Counted from the first letter of the stretch, positions 25,681 to 34,874 are shown. The stretch: DNA of 39,785 bases from Sphingobacteriia bacterium (GCA_011390575.1 JAABSE010000032.1:1-39785); one strand, 5' to 3'. Notes: generated from the sequence alone by a model not told the origin. Made by a program: numbers and translations.

Positions 25681-26880
25681 TTATTCGATGTACAATACAA
25701 GTCCCTTAAGATATTCTCCTTCCGGATGAAACGCATTGACTGGATGATCGGCTGGCTGCGACATCTGGTGCAGGATCTTTGCCTGTCTTCCGGCCTGAAT
25801 GGCCGCTGCCATTATGGTGGATTTAAATAAAGACATGTTCACTACCTGTGAGCAACTGAAAGTAAAGAGAATCCCTCCGGGGGCAATTTTGCTAATGGCC
25901 TCAGCATTGAGTCTTTTATAGCCCTGTACTGCATTGTGCCTGACATTGGTGTGTTTGGCAAAAGCCGGGGGATCCAGTATGATTACATCCCTGATTTCAT
26001 CACTTTCTTTGATGTATTGTAATGCATCGGCTGCAATTACTTTGTGGTTGTTGCAACCGGGAAAATTCAGTTCAACATTTTTTTCGGTCAGTTCAATGGC
26101 TTTTTTCGAACTGTCGAGCGATTCGACATACGCAGCACCGGCTTGCAGGGCATACACCGAAAAGCCACCTGAATAGCAGAAGGTATTCAGCACTTTCTTA
26201 CCTTTCGAATAGGCTGCCAGCAATTTTCTGTTCTCTCTCTGGTCGATAAAAAAACCGGTTTTCTGCCCTTTTATGAAATCGATTTCAAACTTATGGCCAT
26301 ATTCTGATACAATATCCATTGTATTTTCTCCGTACAAAAAGCCTTCGGTATCTTCTTTACTGGCAAAATTTGCGGGCAGTGTTTCTGTACTTTTATAATA
26401 AATGCTTTTCAGCTGGCTTCCATATATCTTCTTTAACCCCTCAGCAATCAGGTGAATGTTCAGGTGTATTCCTACCGCGTGTGCCTGGATAACCAGGTTT
26501 CCGTTGTAATGGTCGATAATGAGGCCGGGCAATTGGTCTCCTTCGCCATGAATCAGTCGATACACGTTGGTTTCTTCATTGCTGGTCAGTCCAAGCTGGG
26601 TTCTGAGTTTCCAGGCATTGAATAGTTTTTTGTGCCAGTATTGCTCATCCAGTAGCCGGGGCCTGTCTGGGGCAAAAGCCATGATACGCACTGCAATAGA
26701 GGAATCCTGAAACAGACCTGTGCCCAGATATTCATCTTTGTTGGAAAAGACTTCCACCAGTCCTCCGTCCGGGGTTGGCCCATATGTTTTTTTTATGGCG
26801 CCACTGAAAACCCAGGGGTGGAATCTTTTGATGGCATCGTCTTTTCCGGATTTAAGTATAATTTTTGTTAGGGTGTCCAT
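25681..26880 (-). CDS. RlmI-like 23S rRNA (cytosine-5) methyltransferase
   Basis: SAM-dependent class I methyltransferase, 399 residues, matching RlmI (m5C1962 of 23S rRNA) in layout. An N-terminal PUA domain (about 1-75, RFHPWVFSGAI) comes first, then an EEHEE-like linker (about 95-180). The Rossmann methyltransferase domain has VLNTFCYSGGFSVYALQAGA (motif I), LDPPAFAK (motif IV) and the FSCSQVV cysteine motif of m5C enzymes. The sequence GQKTGFFIDQRENR is a family hallmark. It is first in a two-gene unit with the MATE transporter and has a -7 promoter match about 80 bases upstream. Confidence 0.93.
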   Translation of the reverse strand: MDTLTKIILKSGKDDAIKRFHPWVFSGAIKKTYGPTPDGGLVEVFSNKDEYLGTGLFQDSSIAVRIMAFAPDRPRLLDEQYWHKKLFNAWKLRTQLGLTSNEETNVYRLIHGEGDQLPGLIIDHYNGNLVIQAHAVGIHLNIHLIAEGLKKIYGSQLKSIYYKSTETLPANFASKEDTEGFLYGENTMDIVSEYGHKFEIDFIKGQKTGFFIDQRENRKLLAAYSKGKKVLNTFCYSGGFSVYALQAGAAYVESLDSSKKAIELTEKNVELNFPGCNNHKVIAADALQYIKESDEIRDVIILDPPAFAKHTNVRHNAVQGYKRLNAEAISKIAPGGILFTFSCSQVVNMSLFKSTIMAAAIQAGRQAKILHQMSQPADHPVNAFHPEGEYLKGLVLYIE

Positions 26881-26960
26881 AGTTGTATAATTAAAATACC
26901 CGGAGCATGGTCCAGTTTATTATCGTTTAATCAGAGAAAAAGTGCTGGTTTAATTTTTTG

Positions 26961-26968
26961 CAAAGATA
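26961..26968 (-). promoter_or_regulatory. Candidate -7 element of rlmI-MATE
   Basis: TATCTTTG on the minus strand (+ strand CAAAGATA), identical to the -7 boxes of rpsO and recR. Leader of about 75 bases to the rlmI ATG. No clear -33 TTTG. Confidence 0.5.
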
Positions 26969-27030
26969 GCAGTAAAAGCCATTTCCCCTAATCATTGCTT
27001 AAGGTTATAATGATGCTGCAAGAGAATCTG

Positions 27031-27651
27031 TTACCCGGGGTTTTTATCCTGTTTGCTGATTCTGGTCAGAAACTGCTTGTCTTCCAATACAAACCGGTAG
27101 GGGAGTCTGGCATCGTCTCCGGCATAATCCACCCCGATTCTTGGCGAAGATACAATCAGATGATCAGGTATTTGTACTGCTTTATCTTCAATCCATATAG
27201 TTTTTTCATCCAGCGGGGTGCCATTAAGCCGGGTTGTTATGCCCATGGCTTTGGTAAGTTTTCCGGGGCCATCAAGTACTAAGGGGATTTTACGCTTTGT
27301 TCGGGCTTCCATGTTTTCTATTCCCTTTACCGGCAGTATTCCCCGGATGAGTATTGCATGGGGAAGATCTTCCGGACCTGTAACGATGTTAAAAAGGTGA
27401 TGTATTCCGTAACACAGATAGATGTATGCAATTCCACCTCTGCAAAACATGGTTTCAGTCCGGTTTGTTCTCCGGTTCTGCCAGGCATGCGATGCTTTGT
27501 CTTCTGCACCCAGATAAGCTTCAGTTTCTGTTATGATGCCCCCGCAGAGCCCCTGTGCATGGGTATTGCAGAAAAGAATTTTTCCCGGTAAATCCCTGGC
27601 CAGCCATAAAGTATCATTCTTAATGAAATAGTCTCTTTGAATCCTGGTCAT
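27031..27651 (-). CDS. DNA-3-methyladenine glycosylase (AAG/MPG family)
   Basis: Monofunctional base-excision glycosylase that removes alkylated purines such as 3-methyladenine and hypoxanthine. Family marks are the catalytic ETEAYLG (42-48) followed by DKASHAW, the FCRGGIAYIYLCYGIHHLFNIVT strand pair, LDGPGKLTKAMGI and SPRIGVDYAGDDARLPYRF. At 206 residues it is normal. It starts 35 bases after the histidine kinase stop and on the same strand, so it may be transcribed with the two sensory genes. Confidence 0.93.
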   Translation of the reverse strand: MTRIQRDYFIKNDTLWLARDLPGKILFCNTHAQGLCGGIITETEAYLGAEDKASHAWQNRRTNRTETMFCRGGIAYIYLCYGIHHLFNIVTGPEDLPHAILIRGILPVKGIENMEARTKRKIPLVLDGPGKLTKAMGITTRLNGTPLDEKTIWIEDKAVQIPDHLIVSSPRIGVDYAGDDARLPYRFVLEDKQFLTRISKQDKNPG

Positions 27652-27686
27652 ATTCTTATAAAAACTTCAATATAAGCCCGGGATAA

Positions 27687-29333
27687 TTACTGTATGGCGG
27701 GCTGGTAATCTGATTTTTGAAGGGTAAAGGTAAATTTTGTTCCCTTCATGGGCTCACTTTCTACAGTGATATCTCCGCCCATTTTTTTTACCATTTCCCT
27801 GGCAATGATCAAACCAAAGCCGGTTCCTTTCTCGCCGGAGGTGCCTCTGGAGGTATGTCCTTTATCGAGGGTAAAAAGCTTGTCTTTGATCTCTTCAGAC
27901 ATGCCCACACCCGTATCTTCCACATTTATGGTAATGATGTTACCGTTCAGGGATGAGCTTACTTTTACCCATCCGTTCTTTTTCGTAAATTTTATGGCAT
28001 TGCCCACAAGATTTTGAATGATGGAGATAAGCATAAGCCTGTCGGCAAAGGGGTACAAATCTTTCTGGATCTGATTGTGAAGTTTGATTTCTTTTTTAGC
28101 AGCAATCCCTGTGAGCAACTTCATGACGGATTCCAGTTCATCATGAAGGTTAAAAGACATAGGCTCAAAAGGTATTTTACCCAGCTCCAGCCTGGACCAT
28201 TTGAGCAGGTTGTCAACGAGTGTATAAAGGTCTTTGCTTGATTCGTGAACCTTGCCCAGGTAATCAAGAATTTCTTCTTTTTCCAGCAGGTCATATTCTT
28301 CAATGAGCATTTGGGTGTAACCTTTCAAGCCTAGAAAGGGCCCCCTGAGATCATGGGAAATGATAGACAGGAATTTGTCTTTTCCCGTATTGAGCTCTTC
28401 CAGTTCCTTTGCGTATTGGGCAAGCCGGTCCTGGTTTTTTTTCCTTTCTGAAATATCTCTGGCAACTGCAACAATTATTTTCTCGTCATCAATTTGTGTA
28501 GCTTTTAGGTAAACTTCTACATTCAGGAGTGTACCGTCTTTTCTGTAGTAGTCCATTTCCAGGGTGACGTTTTTTTCCATCTCGTTAAGATGGGTTTCGC
28601 GCAACTCCCTGATGAATTCATCAGAAAACTTCGGGTTGATATCCACCGGTTTCATGCTGAGAAACTCGTTTCTTGAATAACCCAGATTGCGGGATACTGA
28701 GTCATTTACATCAATAAACAGAGTCGTATCATAATCTATCAGAAAGATATTATCCGCAGTACTGTCAAGCGCTGTTCTGAATCTTTTGAGTTTCTTTTCA
28801 ATACGTTTGCGTTCCGAAATATCGATCATGACCAAACGGATTCTTCGGGCTGCTGATGGGACATCAAAATCTCTTATGCATTGTAACTGGACATAGAAGC
28901 CTTCTCCCTGACCGGTTTGTATTTTAATCTCTTCTGTAAGCAGTTCGTCTGATGCTAAGACTTTATTGGTCAGAAAATAAAATTCATCCTGAAAATCGGG
29001 ATGAATAAATTTTGTGAAAGACTTGCCAATGATATTTCCTTTGGCAAGATTGAGCATGATGGTGGCTGAGAGATTTACATTGAGGATAGAAAAGCTTTCA
29101 CTGAGAAGAAAATATCCCACCGGAGCATGTTCAAAAAGGTCTGTAAACCTTTTATTAGACTTGTCAAGTTCTTCAGAAGACCTTTTCAACTCTTCATTCT
29201 GCAGTTCCAGTTCAATTTGATAAACCTGCAATTCATGAACAGTTTTGTCAGATTGACTTAAATCGTCTGTCTGTTTATTTTTCAGCTCAGTAATGATTCG
29301 TTCTGCTTCTTTTCTCAGTCTGTCATGCCTCAT
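27687..29333 (-). CDS. Soluble PAS-domain sensor histidine kinase
   Basis: A 548-residue kinase with no membrane helix. Residues 1-60 are a charged helix (VHELQVYQIELELQNEEL). PAS1 spans about 61-175 and PAS2 about 185-295, each ending in a DISERK motif. HisKA is at about 317-385 with phospho-acceptor H327 in SHDLRGP. HATPase_c is at about 430-540 with N-box N445 (NLVGNAIKFT), G1 DTGVGM (473-478) and G2 GTGFGL (503-508). The residue four after the histidine is Gly (331) where Thr or Asn normally supports phosphatase activity. It lies 33 bases after the membrane GAF/PAS gene. No response regulator is in the window, so the partner is unknown. Confidence 0.92.
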   Translation of the reverse strand: MRHDRLRKEAERIITELKNKQTDDLSQSDKTVHELQVYQIELELQNEELKRSSEELDKSNKRFTDLFEHAPVGYFLLSESFSILNVNLSATIMLNLAKGNIIGKSFTKFIHPDFQDEFYFLTNKVLASDELLTEEIKIQTGQGEGFYVQLQCIRDFDVPSAARRIRLVMIDISERKRIEKKLKRFRTALDSTADNIFLIDYDTTLFIDVNDSVSRNLGYSRNEFLSMKPVDINPKFSDEFIRELRETHLNEMEKNVTLEMDYYRKDGTLLNVEVYLKATQIDDEKIIVAVARDISERKKNQDRLAQYAKELEELNTGKDKFLSIISHDLRGPFLGLKGYTQMLIEEYDLLEKEEILDYLGKVHESSKDLYTLVDNLLKWSRLELGKIPFEPMSFNLHDELESVMKLLTGIAAKKEIKLHNQIQKDLYPFADRLMLISIIQNLVGNAIKFTKKNGWVKVSSSLNGNIITINVEDTGVGMSEEIKDKLFTLDKGHTSRGTSGEKGTGFGLIIAREMVKKMGGDITVESEPMKGTKFTFTLQKSDYQPAIQ

Positions 29334-29366
29334 AGTAATAAAAGATAGTGGAGGTGGACCTATCTG

Positions 29367-31664
29367 TTAAAACAGCTCCACCGATATATTTTGAATAAAT
29401 GCTGTATATGTGTATTCCTGGCCAATTTTGACCTCTGAAAGTGTCACTAATACAGGTAGTTCTTCTCCACTTTTATTAACAACATTAACCTCTGTTCTGT
29501 TTCCTTTCAAATGATTTTTATCAGATTTAAGGAAATCAATAACTTTTCCGGGTTTTTCTTTGTTGTGAGGTGGAGGAAGTATCAATCTTACATCTTTGCC
29601 CAGCACATCTTTTTTGTCGACACCCCACAATTGCTCAGCGGCCTTGTTGAAAAACTCAATCTTTTCGTCCTGGTTAATGGTTACAATGGCATCGAGTGCC
29701 CCTTCCAGTGTTTTTTCATTACGCACCTTAACTGCCTCTATTTCCTGAATATGATGCTGTGTCTTTTCTTTAAATTCTGCATGCTGCTTGGCTATCTCAT
29801 CCTGTTGTTTGCGCAATTGTTCTTCCTGTTGTTTCAGCAGAAGGGTTTGACGTTCGTTTTCAATCTCAACCATTTTTCTGGAAGTGATATCTCCTGCCAG
29901 GTAAATCACTTTCGATACATCGCCGTACATATCATTTACAGTGTGGTAAGTACCTTCGACCCATTTCTCCTGACCTGATGGTGTTATCAGCTTAAACTGG
30001 GTTTCGTATGGGATGCCTTTGAGAATATTGTGCCATATTTTTTTGAAACTGTTTTCGGCTCCTTCTTCAATGAAGTTGTAAACATTGTATTCCTGGAGCT
30101 TTTCTTTGGGTATTTCTGATATTTCAAGAAATCTGGCGTTGGTTTCTATGATGGAACCATCAGGATTGTATTCAATTTTGAGGTTGTTTTTGTTGAGTGC
30201 ATCAAGCTGGGCTTCGTAATCCAGGTTTTGCTTTTTCTGTTCGGTAATATCTATACCCAGGAAAAGGATTTTTTCAATGGAACCATCGGAGTTTCTTACG
30301 CAAGTATAAGTGGCCATAGACCAGAAATCTTTGCCCTGTTTGGTTACATGTTTCATATCACCCTCAAAGTGCTTTCCTCCCTTTGACAGGGTATCCCATA
30401 TTTCGAAGAACCATTTTTTATCCTTTTCGTTGATAAAGATAGAAATGTGTTTTCCTTCTACTTCGGTATTGCTTGAGTAGCCCAGCTTTGAGAGAAAACG
30501 GGTATTGGCATAAAGCAAAATTCCCTGGGTATTGTATTCAGCCCTTACCAGGGTGTGGTTTACGGCACTGGTGAAGTTGGCCAGCAACTCTCCCTGTTTG
30601 GCTGCTTCCTCTTTGGCATAACTGAGCTCTTCCATATTTCTGCGCATCTCATCTTCCTGCGACGCAAGAATTTTTGCCTGATCCTGCGATTCTTTCAGCA
30701 ATTTTGCTGTCTGAAGGTTGATTTTTACGCTGGATATTACAGAAGCAATACTCTCAGCTACTTTTTTCAGGAATTCAATTTCAAACTCCTGAAATACTTT
30801 CAGAGAGGCCAGCTCGATAACTCCGTGCACCTGCTCGTTGACTTTAAGGGGTACAAGAATGATACATCCCGGTTTGGTTTCACCCAATCCGGAGGTGATG
30901 GTAACATGCTCTTCCGGCACCTCTTTCAGCAAAATAGTTTCTTTTTCCAGCGCACATGCGCCCACCAGTCCTTCTTCCCATTCTATACGTTTTTCAAGGA
31001 ATTTTTTTCTGCTGTAGGCATAGCAGGCGGTCAGCTCGAAATGAATGTCTTTTTTATCGTTGTCGTTGATGATAAAAACGCCCCCCTGTCGGGCATCAAC
31101 ATACTCAACAAGGTTGCTGATAATGTTGAAGGAGAGCTCATTGATATTGTCATTGTTTTGTCGCAGGATGTCACCAAACTTTGCCATCCCTTCGGTAGCC
31201 CAGTTTTGTTGTTGCTCCTGCTTACGACGTATTTCTTCTTCCTGTTTATTTTCTTTCAGGTAGTCTCTGAGTCTTATGAGTGAGTTGCCAATACGATCCT
31301 GTTCGTCTGCTGCTCCTTCAAAACTATAATCTACTTCAATCTCGCCCTGAGACAATTTTTCTGTAAAGTCAAATATTTTGCCTGCTTTTTTGATTTCCTG
31401 TTCAGCATTTTTTCTCAGTTGCAGCGTCTTTTCCGCGAAATTCTTTCCCGTAATATAAGCCACAAAGCTTAAAACAAAAGGAGCACTATAAAAAATATAT
31501 AATGTGTAATTTTCGGAGTGTATTAGGGCAAAGTTTTCAGCAGAAAATGATAATCCTTTGCTGATTAATTCAATCAAAAGGGCTGCTACGGGAAAAATTA
31601 ATCCCAGAAAGAAACCCGAAATAGTAAATCTTGAAATAATCTCCCTGTTTGTCTGTTTTCTCAT
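29367..31664 (-). CDS. Membrane HAMP-GAF-triple PAS sensor without kinase domain
   Basis: A 765-residue sensory protein. ATG 31664 gives MRKQTNREIISRF; an in-frame TTG at 31706 is less likely. Two membrane helices (about 13-34 and 53-72) flank a very short outer loop of about 18 residues. A HAMP-like linker and coiled coil follow (about 75-160), with the EEEIRRKQEQQQNWATEGMAKFGDILR stretch seen in many Bacteroidota sensors. Next come GAF (about 170-316), PAS1 (362-476), PAS2 (490-597), a Gln/Glu-rich coiled coil (597-652) and PAS3 (655-765), where the protein ends. No HisKA, HATPase, GGDEF or methyl-accepting region is present, so it must signal through a partner, plausibly the adjacent soluble kinase. 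Confidence 0.88.
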   Translation of the reverse strand: MRKQTNREIISRFTISGFFLGLIFPVAALLIELISKGLSFSAENFALIHSENYTLYIFYSAPFVLSFVAYITGKNFAEKTLQLRKNAEQEIKKAGKIFDFTEKLSQGEIEVDYSFEGAADEQDRIGNSLIRLRDYLKENKQEEEIRRKQEQQQNWATEGMAKFGDILRQNNDNINELSFNIISNLVEYVDARQGGVFIINDNDKKDIHFELTACYAYSRKKFLEKRIEWEEGLVGACALEKETILLKEVPEEHVTITSGLGETKPGCIILVPLKVNEQVHGVIELASLKVFQEFEIEFLKKVAESIASVISSVKINLQTAKLLKESQDQAKILASQEDEMRRNMEELSYAKEEAAKQGELLANFTSAVNHTLVRAEYNTQGILLYANTRFLSKLGYSSNTEVEGKHISIFINEKDKKWFFEIWDTLSKGGKHFEGDMKHVTKQGKDFWSMATYTCVRNSDGSIEKILFLGIDITEQKKQNLDYEAQLDALNKNNLKIEYNPDGSIIETNARFLEISEIPKEKLQEYNVYNFIEEGAENSFKKIWHNILKGIPYETQFKLITPSGQEKWVEGTYHTVNDMYGDVSKVIYLAGDITSRKMVEIENERQTLLLKQQEEQLRKQQDEIAKQHAEFKEKTQHHIQEIEAVKVRNEKTLEGALDAIVTINQDEKIEFFNKAAEQLWGVDKKDVLGKDVRLILPPPHNKEKPGKVIDFLKSDKNHLKGNRTEVNVVNKSGEELPVLVTLSEVKIGQEYTYTAFIQNISVELF

Positions 31665-31876
31665 AAAACACTTAACATTAAGTAATTTTTCTAAAATCTT
31701 CAACAATTTATAGTTTATCAGTCAATGACTATACGATGTTGCGGAACCAAAAATAATTATTTTAGGCTAATTCCTGTGCGGTCTTCTGGCAAAAAACTTT
31801 ACATTATATCACGGTATAAAGATGGTGTTAATAATTTCAAAAAAACTACAAGTTTTACGTAAATTGGATGAATAAT

Positions 31877-32488
31877 TCATTTTATGGGTAATTGCAACAA
31901 GGTTTGGTCTCCAATAAGAGCTTCCAGATTATCACCAGGCTTCACGGGGCCAACACCTGCAGGCGTTCCGGTAAAAATGAAATCACCCATTTTGAGGGTT
32001 ACAAATTGTGATACATAGGTGATAATTTTTTCAAAATTAAAGATCATCATCCCCGAATTGCCTTTTTGAACTGTTTCATTGTTCTTGACCAGGGAAAAAT
32101 CAATGTCGTATAAATCAGAAAATTTTTCTTTGGGAATAAAACGGCTCACCGGAGCAGACCCATCAAATGCTTTGGCAATTTCCCATGGCAAACCTTTTTG
32201 TTTGCAAACGTTTTGGATGTCGCGTGCGGTAAAGTCTATTCCTATGCCAATGGCATCATAGTAAGTATGGGCAAATTTTTCGCTGATATGTTTGCCCAGC
32301 TTCCCAATGCGCAATACCAGTTCGACTTCGTAGTGTACATCCTGCGAAAAGTCGGGATAGAAAAAAGGCAGACCTGCCCTGATGAGAGCTGTTTCAGGTT
32401 TGAGAAAGAATACCGGGTTGGCAGGGACAGGGTTATTTAGCTCGTGGGCGTGCTCTATGTAGTTCCGTCCTATGCAAATAATTTTCAT
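31877..32488 (-). CDS. Fumarylacetoacetate hydrolase (FAH/FAHD1) family protein
   Basis: Mg2+-dependent enzyme of the FAH superfamily, 203 residues, close in size to single-domain FAHD1-type acylpyruvases / oxaloacetate decarboxylases or tautomerases. Metal ligands are E54 and E56 in HYEVELVL and D85 in GIDFTARD. The pattern KAFDGSAPVS and the C-terminal FIFTGTPAGVGPVKPGD are family hallmarks. It follows the exonuclease gene by 10 bases and is probably co-transcribed with it. The exact substrate cannot be set from sequence. Confidence 0.9.
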   Translation of the reverse strand: MKIICIGRNYIEHAHELNNPVPANPVFFLKPETALIRAGLPFFYPDFSQDVHYEVELVLRIGKLGKHISEKFAHTYYDAIGIGIDFTARDIQNVCKQKGLPWEIAKAFDGSAPVSRFIPKEKFSDLYDIDFSLVKNNETVQKGNSGMMIFNFEKIITYVSQFVTLKMGDFIFTGTPAGVGPVKPGDNLEALIGDQTLLQLPIK

Positions 32489-32498
32489 TTAAAGGAAA

Positions 32499-33326
32499 TT
32501 ATTTTTTGATGATCATATTGGAGTTTTCAAGCCCCCTGAACCTTACATCCTTGATTACATTCTTGGTATACAGAGGGAAATCGGCATTCATCATCCAGTC
32601 ATAATAATGGGGTTCCTTGCGGAATACTTCTTCCACGGTTTTTCCTTTGTGCTTTCCAAAATTGAAAGTTTCCTGCTGGTTGGCATTGTAAACAATATGC
32701 CCCACGAGATCCACATTGCGGTGGTTGTATGAGAACTGGTACAGAGCATCCATATCGTTGCGGATGGGTTTGGTAATCTTTCCGCTGGGGTCTTCATACT
32801 CGGTGTCTTCGTATCGCTGTATCTGAGACAGCAAAATTTCATAGGTTGCCATCGTGTCAGCTTCGGCAGTGTGGGCATCTACCAGCTCTTTGTTGCAGTA
32901 AAATTTGTAGGCTGCCTTCAGGGTACGGGGCTCCATTTTGTGAAAAATATTTTGCACGTCAACCAGGTTTCTGTTTTTAAGGTTAAAGTCTACGTCGCAC
33001 CTGAGAAACTCTTCAATGAGGATGGGAACGTCAAATTTGTTGGAGTTATAACCGGCCAGATCGCAATCTTTGAGCAAATCGAAAAGTGATTTGGCTACCT
33101 GTTTGAAAGTAGGTTCGTTGGCGATATCAGCATCGGAAATACCATGTATGGCAGTAACTTCAGGAGGAATTGGAATGCCGGGATTGATACGCCTTAGTTT
33201 TGTTTCTGATGTGCCATCAGGCATAAGCTTGAAAATGCATATTTCTACGATACGGTCTTTTACTACGTTGGTACCGGTACTTTCAATATCAAAAAAAGCA
33301 ATGGGGCGTTTCAGGTTGAGTTGCAT
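32499..33326 (-). CDS. DEDDh 3'-5' exonuclease (DnaQ-like)
   Basis: Two-metal 3'-5' exonuclease, 275 residues. The five DEDDh residues are D13 and E15 (FFDIESTGT), D99 (YNSNKFDVPIL), and H152 and D157 (AHTAEADT). The N-terminal domain (about 1-175) resembles DNA polymerase III epsilon. A C-terminal extension (about 215-265) contains FNFGKHKGKTVEEVF, a short motif often attached to DnaQ-like exonucleases in Bacteroidota. It is not part of the replicase cluster here. Likely a repair or RNA/DNA-trimming nuclease. First gene of a pair with the FAH-family gene. Confidence 0.92.
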   Translation of the reverse strand: MQLNLKRPIAFFDIESTGTNVVKDRIVEICIFKLMPDGTSETKLRRINPGIPIPPEVTAIHGISDADIANEPTFKQVAKSLFDLLKDCDLAGYNSNKFDVPILIEEFLRCDVDFNLKNRNLVDVQNIFHKMEPRTLKAAYKFYCNKELVDAHTAEADTMATYEILLSQIQRYEDTEYEDPSGKITKPIRNDMDALYQFSYNHRNVDLVGHIVYNANQQETFNFGKHKGKTVEEVFRKEPHYYDWMMNADFPLYTKNVIKDVRFRGLENSNMIIKK

Positions 33327-33419
33327 GAATTTTTTTTTAGGTGAGCTCGGTTAGAGTTTATTATGGGCTTTAGCCGATTTCCGATTTGTTTTTTCTTACT
33401 TGACCGTGCGAAATTAAGA

Positions 33420-33474
33420 AAATAAAAACAAAAGGCCCCGTGCAAATCAACATTATTCTGATTTGCACGGAGCC
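33420..33474 (-). terminator. Terminator of the E2 dehydrogenase gene
   Basis: A 16-base arm (33434-33449) pairs with 33459-33474 with one mismatch. In the minus direction the hairpin is followed by TTTTGTTTTTATTTT. It begins about 30 bases after the E2 stop. Confidence 0.85.
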
Positions 33475-33505
33475 TGAAAAATTATAATTCACTTGGCAGA
33501 AACAC

Positions 33506-34819
33506 TCAAACTGCCTGGTTACTATCCCAGTTTTGCAAATGCTCGCCCATTCGTTTAAGCGCCATACCTCCGAGGGCACCGTCAACGATGCGATGGTCGT
33601 AGGACATAGACAGATACATCATGTGTCGGATGCCAATCATATCGCCTTGTTCGGTTTCTATCACTACCGGTCTTTTCTTAATGGAACCGGTGGCCAGGAT
33701 GGCAACCTGGGGTTGATTGATAATGGGGGTTCCAATGATGGTGTCAAAACTACCCAGATTGGTCAGGGTAAAGGTTCCACCCTGAATTTCGTCGGGTTGC
33801 AGTTTGTTGTTCCGTGCTCTTACAGCCAGGTCATTCACCTTTTTAGCCAGTCCAATAAGACTCTGGTGGTCGGCATTTTTGATAACCGGTACGATAAGGT
33901 TTCCTCCAGGCAAGGCTGCTGCCATGCCGATATTGATGTTTTTCCGAAGGATGATTTTGTCACCGCTCACACTTGCATTGAGCATGGGAAATTCCTTAAG
34001 CGTTTTGGCAACAGCCAGCAAGAAAATGGGGGTAAAGGTGAGTTTTTCTCCTTCCCGCCTTTCGAAGGTCTTCTTGTGTTTTTCGCGCCAGTTGACAAGG
34101 TTGGTAACGTCAATTTCGATTACTGAAGTAACATGCACGCTGGTAGCTTCTGAATTGACCATGTGATCCACAATGAGTTTGCGCATGCGTGTCATTTCAA
34201 TTACCTCATCCCCGGAATCTGCTTTCACTTCGGGCGCGCTTGCGGCTGGCTTTTGGGTTGTGCCTGCTGGCTGTGATGTGGCTTCGGGGCTGTGGGTGCG
34301 GTTTTTCAGATAGGCGAGCATATCATCCCGGGTTACTCTTCCTTCTTTTCCGCTGCCTTCAATCTTGTCAAGCTCCTCCATGGTGATACCCTCTTCACGG
34401 GCAATATTTCTCACCAGGGGAGAGTAAAATCTTCCTGAAGGTCCTTTGGAGCTGAGTGCCGCAGGAGTGGAGATTTCAAGCGGTTCAGTTTTCTTGTCGT
34501 CAGACGGGGTTTTTACATCAGCTGTATCGGTCTTCTCTTTGGAATCATCTGCCTTTTCTCCGTCATCAGCATCTTTTCCCCCGGTCATAACAATCACAAT
34601 AGGTTTGCCTACTTCTGCTACGTCACCTTCCTGGAAGAGCAATTCTTTAATTACTCCTTCCACAGGTGACGGGATTTCAGAATCAACCTTGTCTGTTGCT
34701 ATTTCTGCAATTGCATCATCTTCAGCAACTTTATCACCAACCTGCTTCAGCCAGCGGGTAATGGTGGCTTCGGTTATGCTTTCGCCCAGTGAGGGCATTA
34801 CAATTTCAAATCTTGCCAT
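33506..34819 (-). CDS. 2-oxoacid dehydrogenase E2 (dihydrolipoyl acyltransferase)
   Basis: Core acyltransferase of a 2-oxoacid dehydrogenase complex. Residues 1-76 are a single lipoyl domain with lipoylated K44 (EIATDKVDSE). An acidic then Ala/Pro-rich linker follows, and a peripheral subunit-binding domain at about 132-171 (YSPLVRNIAREEGI ... GRVTRDDM). The catalytic domain spans about 205-437, with active-site H409 and D413 in SYDHRIVDG. Length is 437 residues. No E1 or E3 gene is nearby and a strong terminator follows, so it appears to be transcribed alone. Domain details favour the branched-chain type, but pyruvate or 2-oxoglutarate complexes are not excluded. Confidence 0.92.
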   Translation of the reverse strand: MARFEIVMPSLGESITEATITRWLKQVGDKVAEDDAIAEIATDKVDSEIPSPVEGVIKELLFQEGDVAEVGKPIVIVMTGGKDADDGEKADDSKEKTDTADVKTPSDDKKTEPLEISTPAALSSKGPSGRFYSPLVRNIAREEGITMEELDKIEGSGKEGRVTRDDMLAYLKNRTHSPEATSQPAGTTQKPAASAPEVKADSGDEVIEMTRMRKLIVDHMVNSEATSVHVTSVIEIDVTNLVNWREKHKKTFERREGEKLTFTPIFLLAVAKTLKEFPMLNASVSGDKIILRKNINIGMAAALPGGNLIVPVIKNADHQSLIGLAKKVNDLAVRARNNKLQPDEIQGGTFTLTNLGSFDTIIGTPIINQPQVAILATGSIKKRPVVIETEQGDMIGIRHMMYLSMSYDHRIVDGALGGMALKRMGEHLQNWDSNQAV

Positions 34820-34874
34820 GTATTTTAATATTTTCCTGGTTCAAGGGTCGTGTTTGGATTCTTATTACTTCAAT

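Noticed and set aside
30555-31283. 242-codon + strand frame inside the GAF/PAS sensor gene
   Set aside because: Phe/Cys-rich composition typical of an antisense shadow; the minus-strand gene has clear domains over the same bases.
31665-31706. TTG-started extension of the GAF/PAS sensor
   Set aside because: ATG 31664 gives a normal positively charged N-terminus ahead of the first membrane helix.
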